This document shows, one piece after another, positions 8,276 to 17,439 of a DNA stretch of 64,000 bases (its first letter is position 1; each line of letters opens with the position of its first letter). Origin of the DNA: Candidatus Flexifilum breve. Lineage in GTDB: Bacteria; Chloroflexota; Anaerolineae; Aggregatilineales; Phototrophicaceae. The stretch lies in contig JADKGC010000009.1 of NCBI GenBank assembly GCA_016717205.1, positions 62,001 to 126,000 of the forward strand. The letters run 5' to 3'. The notes under the pieces are model-generated. The model saw nothing but the letters and a program-made list of their open reading frames with translations, was not told the DNA's origin and searched no databases. Both the position numbers and the translations under genes were made by a program.

Positions 8276-8968
8276 TTACTGAGGAACCACCGGCGCGAGC
8301 CAGTACTGATTCGCCCCGTAGATGCTGCTCTTCTGGCTTTCCGTCGCCCAACCGACCAGACCATTGCCGTAATCGATCTGGAAGTAGACCAGCCCGTTAA
8401 CGCAGGTCGGCCCATCGAGCACGGTGAACGTCGCCGGAGCATAGACAACGCGGAAGCCCGCGCCGCCGGGGGTGGCGCGCAGCGTGCTGAAGCGCTGAGC
8501 AATTTCGCCCTGCTGACCGATAACGAGCTGCGGAGCGAGCGACGCGCCGCACGGATCAACCGGGACAGGCGTGTTCGTCGGAACCACGGTGTACGGTTCC
8601 AACCAATACAGATTAGCACCATACTGGCTGGTAACCTGGCTCTCGTTCGCCCAACCAACAATGCCGTTGCCATAGTCCACGCGGAAGTAGATCAGGTTAT
8701 TCACGCATTGAGGACCATCGACGACGGTGAAGACCGAACCGGCCGGCATAACGCGGAACGCGGGACCACCAGGAGCTTCACGCAGGCTGCTGAACTGCCG
8801 AGCCACGCGACCGGTATCACCGATCAGCAGACGGGGGGCAAGCGAGCCAACACAAGCCTGATTGAGCGTCGATTCAGCGGGAGCGGCGGTGTCCGCTGCG
8901 AACGTCGGCGCAACCATCAGGATGGCCATGCCCACGAGCAGCAGCGTTACCAGAAGGGTCTTTCTCAT
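8276..8968 (-). CDS. secreted protein with two SH3-like repeats
   Basis: 230 aa. Residues 1-24 are a clear signal peptide ending APTFA. Two homologous copies of a bacterial SH3-like unit follow (about 40-120 and 137-225). Each has a conserved Cys near its start and another before a V/I-YF-x-V/I-DYGNG-x-VGWA block, so one disulphide per repeat is likely. The repeats are joined by a Thr/Pro linker. Such repeats usually bind cell-wall or other extracellular ligands. GGAGG sits seven bases before the ATG. No enzymatic motif is seen. Confidence 0.75.
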   Translation of the reverse strand: MRKTLLVTLLLVGMAILMVAPTFAADTAAPAESTLNQACVGSLAPRLLIGDTGRVARQFSSLREAPGGPAFRVMPAGSVFTVVDGPQCVNNLIYFRVDYGNGIVGWANESQVTSQYGANLYWLEPYTVVPTNTPVPVDPCGASLAPQLVIGQQGEIAQRFSTLRATPGGAGFRVVYAPATFTVLDGPTCVNGLVYFQIDYGNGLVGWATESQKSSIYGANQYWLAPVVPQ

Positions 8969-9102
8969 AAAATTCCTCCAAGGGTGCTAAACGAAAAATA
9001 AAAGTCGGAACCGCCGTGCACGTACGGCAACTCCTCTTTAGGAGAGTATACCATTAGTCAGTAATTTTGGACTACAGCTAAGAGGGGGAATTTAAGAAAA
9101 GA

Positions 9103-9131
9103 GGCGAAAGTAATGAAGAATAACTTTCGCC
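9103..9131 (-). terminator. rho-independent terminator of the S1-domain gene
   Basis: GGCGAAAGT pairs perfectly with ACTTTCGCC. On the minus strand it is followed by a CTTTTCTT tract. It sits directly after the stop of the S1 protein gene. Confidence 0.65.
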
Positions 9132-9139
9132 CCTAGTGA

Positions 9140-9889
9140 CTAACGTCGGCTCCCGCGCAGCGTCCGCTCGAAAATGTCTTCCATCTCGCGTTCGCGCTTG
9201 CGCTTCTGGTCTCCGCGCTTGCCCTTCTTGCCACCGCGACCTTCGCGTTCGGGCATGGTTTGCCCGTTAGCTTCCATCGCCCGGCGTAATGCCACTTCCA
9301 TCGCAGTCGGCACGTATTCTTCTTCTTCGTCCGGAATAGCCACAGACTTCGCCGACGGTTCCGGCGGCATTTCCAGCGCCTTCAGGCTCAGGTCAATGCG
9401 CTTCTTCTTCTTGTTGACCTTGATGATCTGCGCGCGCACATCATCGCCCACCTTGACGACATCCGAGGGCGAATTGACGTAGCCGCTGGCCAGTTCGGAG
9501 ACATGGATCATGCCCGGGCGTTCCGCGCCGATTTCCACGAACACACCGAACTTCTCCAAACGCACGACCTTGCCCATCACCACCGTGCCTTCGCGCACAT
9601 CATCCCACGACATCATCGGAGGCTTGACGAGCGACAGCGCAATGCGGCGATTTTCGAGATCCACCTTGAGGACGTAGACGGGAACTTCTTCCCCCGTTTT
9701 CACTACATCTTCAACGTTGCGGACATTCGGCTTGCCAAGCTGCGAAATGTGCAGCAGGCCGTCGACCCCGATACCGATATCGACGAATGCGCCGTACAGC
9801 TCAATGCGCTTGATCGTCCCCTTCAGTTCCATGCTAGTACGCAGTTCTTCAATCGAACTGGGTTTGTTTACCGTAGTTTCTTGCGTCAT
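9140..9889 (-). CDS. S1 RNA-binding domain protein (two S1 domains)
   Basis: 249 aa. Two S1/OB-fold domains lie at about 20-88 and 100-170, each with the typical G-x-V/I-x-x-GAFVDIG or FGVFVEIG strand and a GLLHISQL or GMIHVSEL loop. The C-terminal tail (about 215-249) is strongly basic (Lys/Arg/Gly-rich). The architecture resembles short RpsA-like proteins of Gram-positive bacteria that bind RNA or help the ribosome. AGGGGAG lies six bases before the ATG. The gene appears monocistronic, ended by the terminator downstream. Confidence 0.85.
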   Translation of the reverse strand: MTQETTVNKPSSIEELRTSMELKGTIKRIELYGAFVDIGIGVDGLLHISQLGKPNVRNVEDVVKTGEEVPVYVLKVDLENRRIALSLVKPPMMSWDDVREGTVVMGKVVRLEKFGVFVEIGAERPGMIHVSELASGYVNSPSDVVKVGDDVRAQIIKVNKKKKRIDLSLKALEMPPEPSAKSVAIPDEEEEYVPTAMEVALRRAMEANGQTMPEREGRGGKKGKRGDQKRKREREMEDIFERTLRGSRR

Positions 9890-9926
9890 ATCGCTCCCCT
9901 AGAACTCACGTTGTTTGTGTTTAACA

Positions 9927-10613
9927 TCACCCGCCGGTAGCCGTCGGTGTTAATGTAATCGCCGGTGTAACTTCAAAGTCTTCGTTGGTCTCGCTGTACT
10001 GCTCAAACGAGCCATACCCTTCCCACGCATGCAGCGACGTCGTGTTGATCAGCAGTTCCATTTGCGACGGCACCACATACAAAGTCGCAAACACTTCACT
10101 GGTCTCGCTGATCGCGCCGGTCGCGCCTGCCGAGAAGACATAGATTACCATGTCCCGGTCTGGGTAGATGATATTGAGCGCCGCTTGATCGTCGGTGAAC
10201 GGACTGCCGACCACGTAGGTCGGTTCACCGTAACGTTCAATGACGTCACCGAGGGTCATGGTCGGCGCGACGCGGAGCAGCAGCACCGAAACCGTTTCGC
10301 CATCGTCGCTGAACATCTGGCAGCAGGCCGAACCACCCTTTTGATTCCATTCGGCGAGCGCAGCATTGCTGTTATCGTCCGTCTGCGTATTCAAATTCTC
10401 GATGGTGGTGTCGTCTTCCAGAATGGTGAGCGCATCGCTCCACGTCGTCTCACCGGGGGTGATGCCGCGCCAGCATGGAGCTTCGCACGGTTCTCCCGAA
10501 ACCAAACTCGTATCTTGCAGCATATTCGGATCACGAAGTTCAGGGGGTGGCGCACAGGCGGCAAACAACAATACCAGAGCCAACAGCCCCGGCAAAATGA
10601 AGCGAAGTTTCAT
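9927..10613 (-). CDS. lipoprotein of unknown function
   Basis: About 228 aa from the ATG at 10613. Residues 1-20 form a lipoprotein signal peptide ending LLFAAC, with Cys20 as the lipidation site. A longer reading frame upstream overlaps the neighbouring gene and lacks a signal, so it is rejected. The mature part has Cys pairs (CEAPCW and CC) and a block resembling a recurring Chloroflexota lipoprotein family (PCWxGIxPGxT followed by a VIxRYGxP strand). The C-terminus is Thr/Pro-rich. It probably sits on the outer face of the membrane, and the function is unknown. Confidence 0.7.
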   Translation of the reverse strand: MKLRFILPGLLALVLLFAACAPPPELRDPNMLQDTSLVSGEPCEAPCWRGITPGETTWSDALTILEDDTTIENLNTQTDDNSNAALAEWNQKGGSACCQMFSDDGETVSVLLLRVAPTMTLGDVIERYGEPTYVVGSPFTDDQAALNIIYPDRDMVIYVFSAGATGAISETSEVFATLYVVPSQMELLINTTSLHAWEGYGSFEQYSETNEDFEVTPAITLTPTATGG

Positions 10614-10704
10614 TGGCAAGACACTTTCATCACGAAGCCTGAAAACGGCAGAATATTGACCGGAGCAGCCTTGTGCTGCCCCGGTAGAGTTTGTTCGTGC
10701 TTGG

Positions 10705-12813
10705 CTACTGCGTAAGGGTGAGCGTATACGTTCCCGTCGTGCCACCGTACAGCGCACCGAAGTGAGTGGCTATGATAATATATTGTCCGCTCTCTGGCAA
10801 GGTGAGATCAGCGATTAGCGAATTTGTATTCTCGCCAGCCACCGCGTCGTCATTTTCTGCGACAAGGATGCCGCTCGGGCCGATCAAATACAGCGTCGGA
10901 TCGAGCGTGCCGGACGTATTGTTCATGCTGATCGAGACCTGCGACCCTGCATCCGCCGAGAACACATACAGATCGAACTTGTTATCGAACGTGATGCTGC
11001 CGTTGCGCGGTTCGGTCGCGCTGATCGGGAGCGCATTCTCCAGTTCGGACTGGTAGTTCAGCGAGTCGATGCCCGTGATGATGCCGCCTTCGCTCGGGAG
11101 TGCCGTGCCATCCGCCTGAATGGTGAAGCTCGTCAGGTAGCGGTCACCGACCAGCGGCTGCGCGGTATCGCTGAAGATTTCGCGACCATTGTAGGTCACG
11201 TATAGGTTGAACGAGACCGGAGCCGGGTCATTGCATTCATTCTGGAACCAGACTTCCACCTCGTACGAACCGGGACGCGGCGGGGTATTGGTCGGCCAGT
11301 AGATGTAGGAGAACGGCGTTCCCGTCGGGACAGTGCAGTTGACATTGCCCGCTGCGGCCAGCGTTCCGCCGCTGCGAATGGTCGGCGAATCATCGAACAC
11401 CGCGTTCCCCGACGAGTCACGGACGAGGAGCTGCAGGTCGGCGTTGCTATTCCACAGCAAGCGCACTTCCAGCAGCCCGCGCGGCAGGTTCAGGAACGCC
11501 TCCGGCAGGTCGGTCGCCTGCGTGTTGAGCGACAACGTGTATGCGCCTTCCGTCCCGCCGAGGGCCTTCGCATAGCGCGAGGCGACAATCGTGTAATCAC
11601 CAGCGGCGGGTAGCAGCGCGTTGCTGATCAGCGAGTCGGTCGCGCCGACGCCGAGGTCATCATTGGTGCCAATGATGTTTCCCGCTGCATCGAGCAGGAA
11701 CAGGAACGGATCAAGGCTGCCCGTGTCCGCATTCATCGAAATCGTGACGAGATCGTTAGCCGCCGCGCTGAAGCGATACGCTTGGTACGGCTGGCTCGTT
11801 GTAATCTGTCCGTTGACGAACGCGCCGAGTTCAATCGGCTGCGCGCCTGCGATAATCTCCGCGGCTGAGGCCGGCAGATCGTCCGAGACGACACCGCGCA
11901 GCGGGTTGATCGTACCACTGCCATCACCCGCGATGCGGAAGCTGCCCACGAACGTTTGCGTCGGGAGGAGCGTCGCTTCAATGGGCGTGAGCGCCACACC
12001 GTCAATCGTCGGCGTCACCGTGAACGTGACCGGATTATTGCCCGCGCACGATTCTTGGAAGTAGACGATCACTTCGTAGCTGCCCGTCGGCACACCGCCC
12101 GGCGACCAGGTCGCGCTTTCGGTCGGCGACTGCGCGGTCGTGACTTCGCAGCCCTGATTGATGTTGGCGCTCAACGCGCCGCCGCTGGCGACCGTGGGCG
12201 TCTCCCAGTACAGCGAACCACCGACCGGATCACGGACTTCGAGATCGAGATCATCGGTCGAATTCCACGTCAGACTGATCTGCATACCGCTCGTCGTCAC
12301 AACCTGCCCAAAATCGAGCGTCGCCTCGGCGGTGGCGGGCTGCTCACCTGTCGCTTCCGGCGTCACGGCCTCGGCGGTCGGTTCAGCCGTCGCTGCTGGC
12401 TGCGTCCCCGCGGCTTCCAGCGTGAGCGCCAGCGTGAACGTAACTTCGCTCACCGACTGTACGCCGCCCGCCTTGAAGACGGTGACATAGTACAGGCCAT
12501 CTTCCGGCAGCGTGATGCCTGACAACGTGCTCGTCCCGGTCACTTCGGTGTCGACCACCTGCGCCAGCGCATTCCCCGATGCGTCCGTCAGAATGAGCGC
12601 GAGCGGTACACCTATTTCATTCGACGCCAGTACGGACAGAACCTGATTCGCCTGCCCTTCCAGCGTATACACTTGCACGATTGCGTTTTCATTCAGGATG
12701 CCCGTTACGGGCGTCCCCGGCGCCAATACGCGCCCGCCTTCCTGCGCCAACGCTGGCAGTGTCACCAGCAGCAGCGCAATCAACGGGAGCAGACGCGCAA
12801 TTTTACTCAGCAT
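10705..12813 (-). CDS. large secreted protein with PPC and DUF2135-like repeats
   Basis: 702 aa. A signal peptide (1-23, ending PALA) precedes an N-terminal pre-peptidase C-terminal (PPC)-like beta-sandwich (about 30-135) and a Thr/Ala/Pro-rich linker. A unit of about 250 residues then occurs twice. Each copy starts with a domain carrying the signature LxWNSxxDLxLxVRD, resembling DUF2135, and ends with a PPC domain having LDPxLxLxxxxG and NDD motifs. No protease domain is attached, so it is likely a surface or matrix protein. GGAGG is eight bases before the ATG. It lies downstream of the M23 peptidase gene. Confidence 0.72.
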   Translation of the reverse strand: MLSKIARLLPLIALLLVTLPALAQEGGRVLAPGTPVTGILNENAIVQVYTLEGQANQVLSVLASNEIGVPLALILTDASGNALAQVVDTEVTGTSTLSGITLPEDGLYYVTVFKAGGVQSVSEVTFTLALTLEAAGTQPAATAEPTAEAVTPEATGEQPATAEATLDFGQVVTTSGMQISLTWNSTDDLDLEVRDPVGGSLYWETPTVASGGALSANINQGCEVTTAQSPTESATWSPGGVPTGSYEVIVYFQESCAGNNPVTFTVTPTIDGVALTPIEATLLPTQTFVGSFRIAGDGSGTINPLRGVVSDDLPASAAEIIAGAQPIELGAFVNGQITTSQPYQAYRFSAAANDLVTISMNADTGSLDPFLFLLDAAGNIIGTNDDLGVGATDSLISNALLPAAGDYTIVASRYAKALGGTEGAYTLSLNTQATDLPEAFLNLPRGLLEVRLLWNSNADLQLLVRDSSGNAVFDDSPTIRSGGTLAAAGNVNCTVPTGTPFSYIYWPTNTPPRPGSYEVEVWFQNECNDPAPVSFNLYVTYNGREIFSDTAQPLVGDRYLTSFTIQADGTALPSEGGIITGIDSLNYQSELENALPISATEPRNGSITFDNKFDLYVFSADAGSQVSISMNNTSGTLDPTLYLIGPSGILVAENDDAVAGENTNSLIADLTLPESGQYIIIATHFGALYGGTTGTYTLTLTQ

Positions 12814-12880
12814 GGAGTATTCCTCCTTCGCGAATGGTTAGCGAGGTTAGTTTAGCTGATTGCTTAGGCATATGCTACGT

Positions 12881-14125
12881 TCAACCTGACGCTTCCGCTA
12901 CGTTCGTCGGCTGAGCGTCAGGTTCGCGCGGGGTAAGATCGACGAAATTGGTCGTCCCTTCCACCACGTTGACGATCTGTGAGATGCGTTCGCCTTCGAC
13001 ATTGGCGATGACTTCCACCCGCCCAACGGGCACATCCCCTACCACGAAATTCTCATCCCAGATGGGGTCGGCATTCACGTCGATGCTCGTACCTTCGTAG
13101 ATATACGTCGCCGTGGTATCTATCGTCAGCCCGGTCGCATACGAGCGAACAGTAATGTCGACGTCATCGAGCAGGTTGCCGCTGCGATCCGTCAGCCGCC
13201 CGGCGATGACGCCCGTGCCGACATACGGAACCATCCACAGCACCGGATTGACCGATGCGCCGTAGATGTTTTCGCCGTAGCGCACTTCAAAGTGCACGTG
13301 CGGCCCGGTCACGCGCCCTGAATTACCGACCAAACCAATCGCGTCGCCCGCGTTCACCCGCTGGCCGCTGAAAACCAGAACCGCGGAGAGGTGCGCGTAA
13401 AGTGTATAAAGCGGCTGACCATCGTAGCCGAAATCATGCTCGATCAAGACGACATTGCCGTAGGATGAGGTGCTCTGGAACCCCGGCCCGGCCCACGCGA
13501 TCATGCCCGATCCGGCAGCGCGTACCGTCTGCCCGATATCGTTCGGCATATCGATGCCTGTATGGATGCGCCACGCATTTTCCGGACCATCCGACCCATA
13601 GGGATAGTAGAAGAGGCCGCGATTCGTCGCATTCGAATCGACCGGGCGCAGGAAGTAGTAATGGTCGCGCCCCAACGGATCACGCGAGAGCGGCGGAATC
13701 AGCGGTGGCGGCTGCCATTGGACCGCCGCGCGCGTCACCGCAATCGAGGTGAGCGGGATTTCTGTGGCGACCAGCTGGGGAGTCAACACAGGGCGCGTCG
13801 GCGTGGCAGGCACGCTGAACTGCTCCGCCGCCTGACCGCCGAGTTCACTGGCGGTGATCGGCGTGCTCCCTAAGCTGACGGGCGCGACGGTCGGCGGGAC
13901 AAATTCGCCTGTCGGGATTGCCACGGTGGGCAGCGGCGTACTGTCCTCGCCAAATCCTGCTTCGAGGATTTGTTCCCACGCGTTCACGGCTTCGGTCGGC
14001 GCGCTCTGCGTCGGCACGATGACGCGCAGCTCGGGTGCGGGCTGCGCATTCGACCACAGCAGAAAGATGAAGCCGCCCACCACGAGCAAGACGAGGACGA
14101 AGGCCGTCACACCACTGCGCTGCAT
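12881..14125 (-). CDS. membrane-anchored M23 family metallopeptidase
   Basis: 414 aa. One transmembrane helix (about 5-25) is followed by a Pro/Thr-rich spacer and a LytM/M23 peptidoglycan endopeptidase domain (about 180-305). The zinc ligands are visible: HTGID (His and Asp of HxxxD), then YAHLS and GPHVHFEV (HxH). About 100 C-terminal residues form an additional beta-rich domain of carboxypeptidase-regulatory type (GxLTDRSGNLLDDVDI). The start lies three bases after the stop of the propeller gene with AGGAAGGG before it, so the two are cotranscribed. Probable role: cell-wall crosslink cleavage outside the membrane. Confidence 0.85.
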   Translation of the reverse strand: MQRSGVTAFVLVLLVVGGFIFLLWSNAQPAPELRVIVPTQSAPTEAVNAWEQILEAGFGEDSTPLPTVAIPTGEFVPPTVAPVSLGSTPITASELGGQAAEQFSVPATPTRPVLTPQLVATEIPLTSIAVTRAAVQWQPPPLIPPLSRDPLGRDHYYFLRPVDSNATNRGLFYYPYGSDGPENAWRIHTGIDMPNDIGQTVRAAGSGMIAWAGPGFQSTSSYGNVVLIEHDFGYDGQPLYTLYAHLSAVLVFSGQRVNAGDAIGLVGNSGRVTGPHVHFEVRYGENIYGASVNPVLWMVPYVGTGVIAGRLTDRSGNLLDDVDITVRSYATGLTIDTTATYIYEGTSIDVNADPIWDENFVVGDVPVGRVEVIANVEGERISQIVNVVEGTTNFVDLTPREPDAQPTNVAEASG

Positions 14126-14128
14126 CGC

Positions 14129-16243
14129 CTACCCTTCCTGCGTCGGCACGACTGGAGCGGACGTGGCGGTCGGCACAAAGCCGCCCAACTGTGACTCCGC
14201 GTAGATTTCGCGCAGCGCCTCGTACAGGCTCAAGCCGTCCGCCTGGTTGAACAACCAATAGTTGATCGTCGAGGCGTTGGCGCGCCAATCGTCGCCAGCA
14301 GCCATCCGGTTCCAGCCATAATCGACGGCGAGTTCGGTCAGATCGATGTAGTAGCCTTCGGGCATCACCGACTTCAAGCGGCCGCCTTGATCATACGCTT
14401 CAACATCGCCCTGGGTGCGGCTGGCGAAATCCCACGGCATATGGCGCAGTGGTTCGCCCAACTGACCGGACTGCGCGTCATCGGAGACGCGTACATACAC
14501 GCGCCAGTAGGTGTTCACGCCGACATCCTCGCGCACAACTTCAATGGGCGGCGGGAAGCCCACAATCCCATTGCGGGTAATCCCAAAGGCGCGCCCGGTT
14601 TGCAGCCAGTTCGGGCGTGGCTCGCCCGGCTGCGGCGGGCGGGTAATCTCCCAGAAGGCATCATCCAGCCGCCCGAGGAAATCAACGCCGGTCGATTCGG
14701 CGACCTGTTCGCGCAGTGCGATGAAGGAGTCGTTGACCCGGTCGCTCAACACGGCGGTTTCGACCGACACGCCGCCAATCGTGTTCAGGCGGTACGGCGG
14801 ATCCGCGTTCAAGCGTTCTTCCTGTTCAATGTAGAGCGGCTCAGTCACGGCGAGCGGCAGACCGCCCGCATTGACCAGCGTCTGCGGCAGCGCAGTCAAC
14901 GTCCACGAGAGCGAGGTCGCGCCCGCCTGCGCCGGAATAATCGCCGTGCTCACGCCCGACCCGGCAAACGGCGTCACCACCAACTGCGTCCCGTCAATCG
15001 AATCGACCGCCGCGACCAGGCTGCTGCCATCCGGCGACCACGCGGGCGCACGTCCCGGTGCGATCACCTGAGCGCCACCCGAGCCATCCGCGCTCGTGAC
15101 GAAGACCTTCTCCAAGCCCACATCGAACGCGCTGTAGGCGATCCGGTCGCCATCGGGACTCCACGCCGGGTGATCTTCCTGCCGGGTGGGCGTCTGCGTC
15201 AGGTTGACGACGCTCTGATCATCGAGCGAGAACGAGTAAATGTCCTGATTGCCGTCGCGCCATGAGACAAAAACAATGTGGCGGCCATCATCGCTTTGCG
15301 GCGACCACACGGGCGAGAAATCCGGCGCGTCGGAGTTGCCGGGCAGACGAATGGGCGATTCCGAGCCATTCAACACGCCCTGAATGTTCATCACGTACAC
15401 GTCGAGGTTATTGCCTTGATAGCTCTCGTAAACCAGCCATTCGCCATCGGGACTCCACTGCGGCGCGGCCTGAAACGAGAGATCGTAGGTCAAGCGCGTG
15501 GGTTCTTCCTCGCCGATGTTCAGCACGTAGATTTCCCAGTTGCCGTCTTTGTGTGACGCATAGGCCAAGCGCCGACCGTCGGGCGACCACGCGGGATGGC
15601 GTTCGTCTGCCGGGTCGTTGGTCAAGCGGATCGGGTCACGACTGCCAATGGGAACGCCCCAGAGGTCAGATTGACCACGCTCCCGGGCCACGTACGCCAT
15701 GGAGCCGCGCACGCCGAGGAATGCGGGCTGCGGCGTGGCGGTGGGCACCGGGGTATTCTGCAAAATAATCGACTGTGTCGCCGTCGGTAACGCTGCTGCC
15801 GCGAGATCGAGGGGGGCACCGCCCGAAGTCGTCGTCGCGGTGCGCGCGGGATTGGTCGCCCACAGCACCACCCCGAACAGAATCAACAGCAGCACGACCG
15901 TGACCGCGCTCAATGTCCGGTTCTGCGCTTTGAGCGGATCTTCCGTAATAGTCGCCTTGATTTGCGCCCGCGCCGCGCGGCGCGCCATCGCGCCGCCGCC
16001 CGCCTGGGCCGTCTGGGCGCCGCCGCGCCGCAGGAGGTTGACGAAGATCATCAACACCGCCACCAGCAAGCCCGCAAACGGACGCAGAATGCGCCATACG
16101 GTGCGCGCGATGAACAACACCACGCCCGCCACCGCGCGGCGAATCAGCAGCAAGCCTTCAAGCAGCGCATCAATGAGCGCAATGCTCAGCTTGAGCAGTA
16201 CTACACCTGATTTGTCTGTGAAGCGATATGCACGTAAAAGCAT
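14129..16243 (-). CDS. membrane protein with TolB/WD40-like propeller
   Basis: 704 aa. The N-terminal 80 residues contain two hydrophobic stretches, and a further transmembrane helix lies at about 112-132. At least five TolB-type beta-propeller repeats follow (about 185-440), each carrying HPAWSPDGxRLAY or APxWSPDGxxLVY. The C-terminal 250 residues form a separate domain with no match I can name; it ends in helical segments with WNRMAAGDDW. It is first in an operon with the M23 peptidase. It is probably an envelope protein with an extracellular propeller. Confidence 0.75.
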   Translation of the reverse strand: MLLRAYRFTDKSGVVLLKLSIALIDALLEGLLLIRRAVAGVVLFIARTVWRILRPFAGLLVAVLMIFVNLLRRGGAQTAQAGGGAMARRAARAQIKATITEDPLKAQNRTLSAVTVVLLLILFGVVLWATNPARTATTTSGGAPLDLAAAALPTATQSIILQNTPVPTATPQPAFLGVRGSMAYVARERGQSDLWGVPIGSRDPIRLTNDPADERHPAWSPDGRRLAYASHKDGNWEIYVLNIGEEEPTRLTYDLSFQAAPQWSPDGEWLVYESYQGNNLDVYVMNIQGVLNGSESPIRLPGNSDAPDFSPVWSPQSDDGRHIVFVSWRDGNQDIYSFSLDDQSVVNLTQTPTRQEDHPAWSPDGDRIAYSAFDVGLEKVFVTSADGSGGAQVIAPGRAPAWSPDGSSLVAAVDSIDGTQLVVTPFAGSGVSTAIIPAQAGATSLSWTLTALPQTLVNAGGLPLAVTEPLYIEQEERLNADPPYRLNTIGGVSVETAVLSDRVNDSFIALREQVAESTGVDFLGRLDDAFWEITRPPQPGEPRPNWLQTGRAFGITRNGIVGFPPPIEVVREDVGVNTYWRVYVRVSDDAQSGQLGEPLRHMPWDFASRTQGDVEAYDQGGRLKSVMPEGYYIDLTELAVDYGWNRMAAGDDWRANASTINYWLFNQADGLSLYEALREIYAESQLGGFVPTATSAPVVPTQEG

Positions 16244-16314
16244 CGACTATGTACCTTGGTTTACAATCAGGAATTGTAGCCGCGAACAGTATTCACAGCA
16301 ATCGTATGGAAATA

Positions 16315-16323
16315 TGCTACAAT
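16315..16323 (+). promoter_or_regulatory. extended -10 promoter of the L,D-transpeptidase gene
   Basis: TGCTACAAT, an extended -10 with one mismatch, lies 42 bases before the ATG at 16365 in the divergent intergenic region. Confidence 0.45.
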
Positions 16324-16364
16324 GCCTACATCCACCCACAACGACTATAGGAGTTTTGGCCTCG

Positions 16365-17435
16365 ATGTCTCGTTCAGTACTCCCATTGCTCGTAATCCTT
16401 GCCTTGATCCTGATGCTGGCCGTTGCGCCGGTGGTCGGGCAGGACGACAATGTTCATATTGTCCAGCCCGGCGAAAACTTGTTCCGCATCTCGCTCCAGT
16501 ATCGCGTGCCGATGACGGAACTTGCGCAGGCCAATGGCATTACGAATACCTGGCAAATCTTCGCTGGGCAGCAACTGCTCATCCCCGGAGATGAAGCCGT
16601 CGCCGAGGCGGCGCCTGCCGTTTCCGAACCAATCACCGCGGTCGAAGAACCCGCACAACCCGCAGAATACCACACGATCGCGCGCGGCGAAAATCTCGCG
16701 GCCATTGCGCGGCAGTACGGCATTAGCGCAGAAGCGTTAGCGCGCCTCAATGACATCAGCAATCCGAACATGATCTACGCGGGTCAGCGGCTGTTGATCT
16801 CCGGCGTGCCGAGCGAAGACGCGCCTGCCGACGACACCGAATCGCTCACGCTCGACAGCGATCTCATCAACCCGAACAGCATTCGCCACACCGTGGCAAG
16901 TGGTGAGAGTCTCGCCTCAATTGGCACGCAGTACGGTGTGAGCTGGCTGGCGATTGCGCAGGCGAATAACATCCTCAACGCCGACCAAATTGTCGCGGGG
17001 CAGGAACTCATCATCCCGAACGTCCTCGCCGGGGCCGCCGCCGTCGAAGGCGCCGCTGCTGCCCCTGCCCCCATTCATGGGGTCGGTCGCGAAGTGATTG
17101 TTGACCTGAGCGAACAGCGCGCTTACGCCTACGAAAACGGGGTGCTCGTGCGCAACGTCATCGTATCGACCGGGCTGCCCAACACGCCCACGGTTCGGGG
17201 TGACTTCACTATTCAGCGCAAATACTCCGCGCAAACGATGACTGGCCCCGGCTATTACCTGCCCGACGTGCCCTATGTTGCCTACTTCTACGCGGGCTAC
17301 GCCCTGCATGGCACCTACTGGCACAACAACTTCGGCCAACCGATGAGTCACGGATGCGTCAACCTACCGACGCCCGAAGCCGAATGGTTCTACAACTTCG
17401 TGGATATCGGCACCCCAATCCACGTTCAGTCGTAA
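16365..17435 (+). CDS. LysM-repeat L,D-transpeptidase (YkuD family)
   Basis: 356 aa from the ATG at 16365, with ATAGGAG about 11 bases upstream. A signal peptide (1-25) is followed by three LysM peptidoglycan-binding repeats (about 28-72, 100-142 and 167-210; each starts H-x-I/V-x-x-G-E-x-L). The C-terminal YkuD domain has the catalytic HG...SHGCVN motif ending near residue 335. It would form 3-3 crosslinks or attach proteins to peptidoglycan outside the membrane. Its presence next to the M23 peptidase indicates an organism with a peptidoglycan wall. A strong terminator follows. Confidence 0.92.
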   Translation: MSRSVLPLLVILALILMLAVAPVVGQDDNVHIVQPGENLFRISLQYRVPMTELAQANGITNTWQIFAGQQLLIPGDEAVAEAAPAVSEPITAVEEPAQPAEYHTIARGENLAAIARQYGISAEALARLNDISNPNMIYAGQRLLISGVPSEDAPADDTESLTLDSDLINPNSIRHTVASGESLASIGTQYGVSWLAIAQANNILNADQIVAGQELIIPNVLAGAAAVEGAAAAPAPIHGVGREVIVDLSEQRAYAYENGVLVRNVIVSTGLPNTPTVRGDFTIQRKYSAQTMTGPGYYLPDVPYVAYFYAGYALHGTYWHNNFGQPMSHGCVNLPTPEAEWFYNFVDIGTPIHVQS

Positions 17436-17439
17436 CCAA

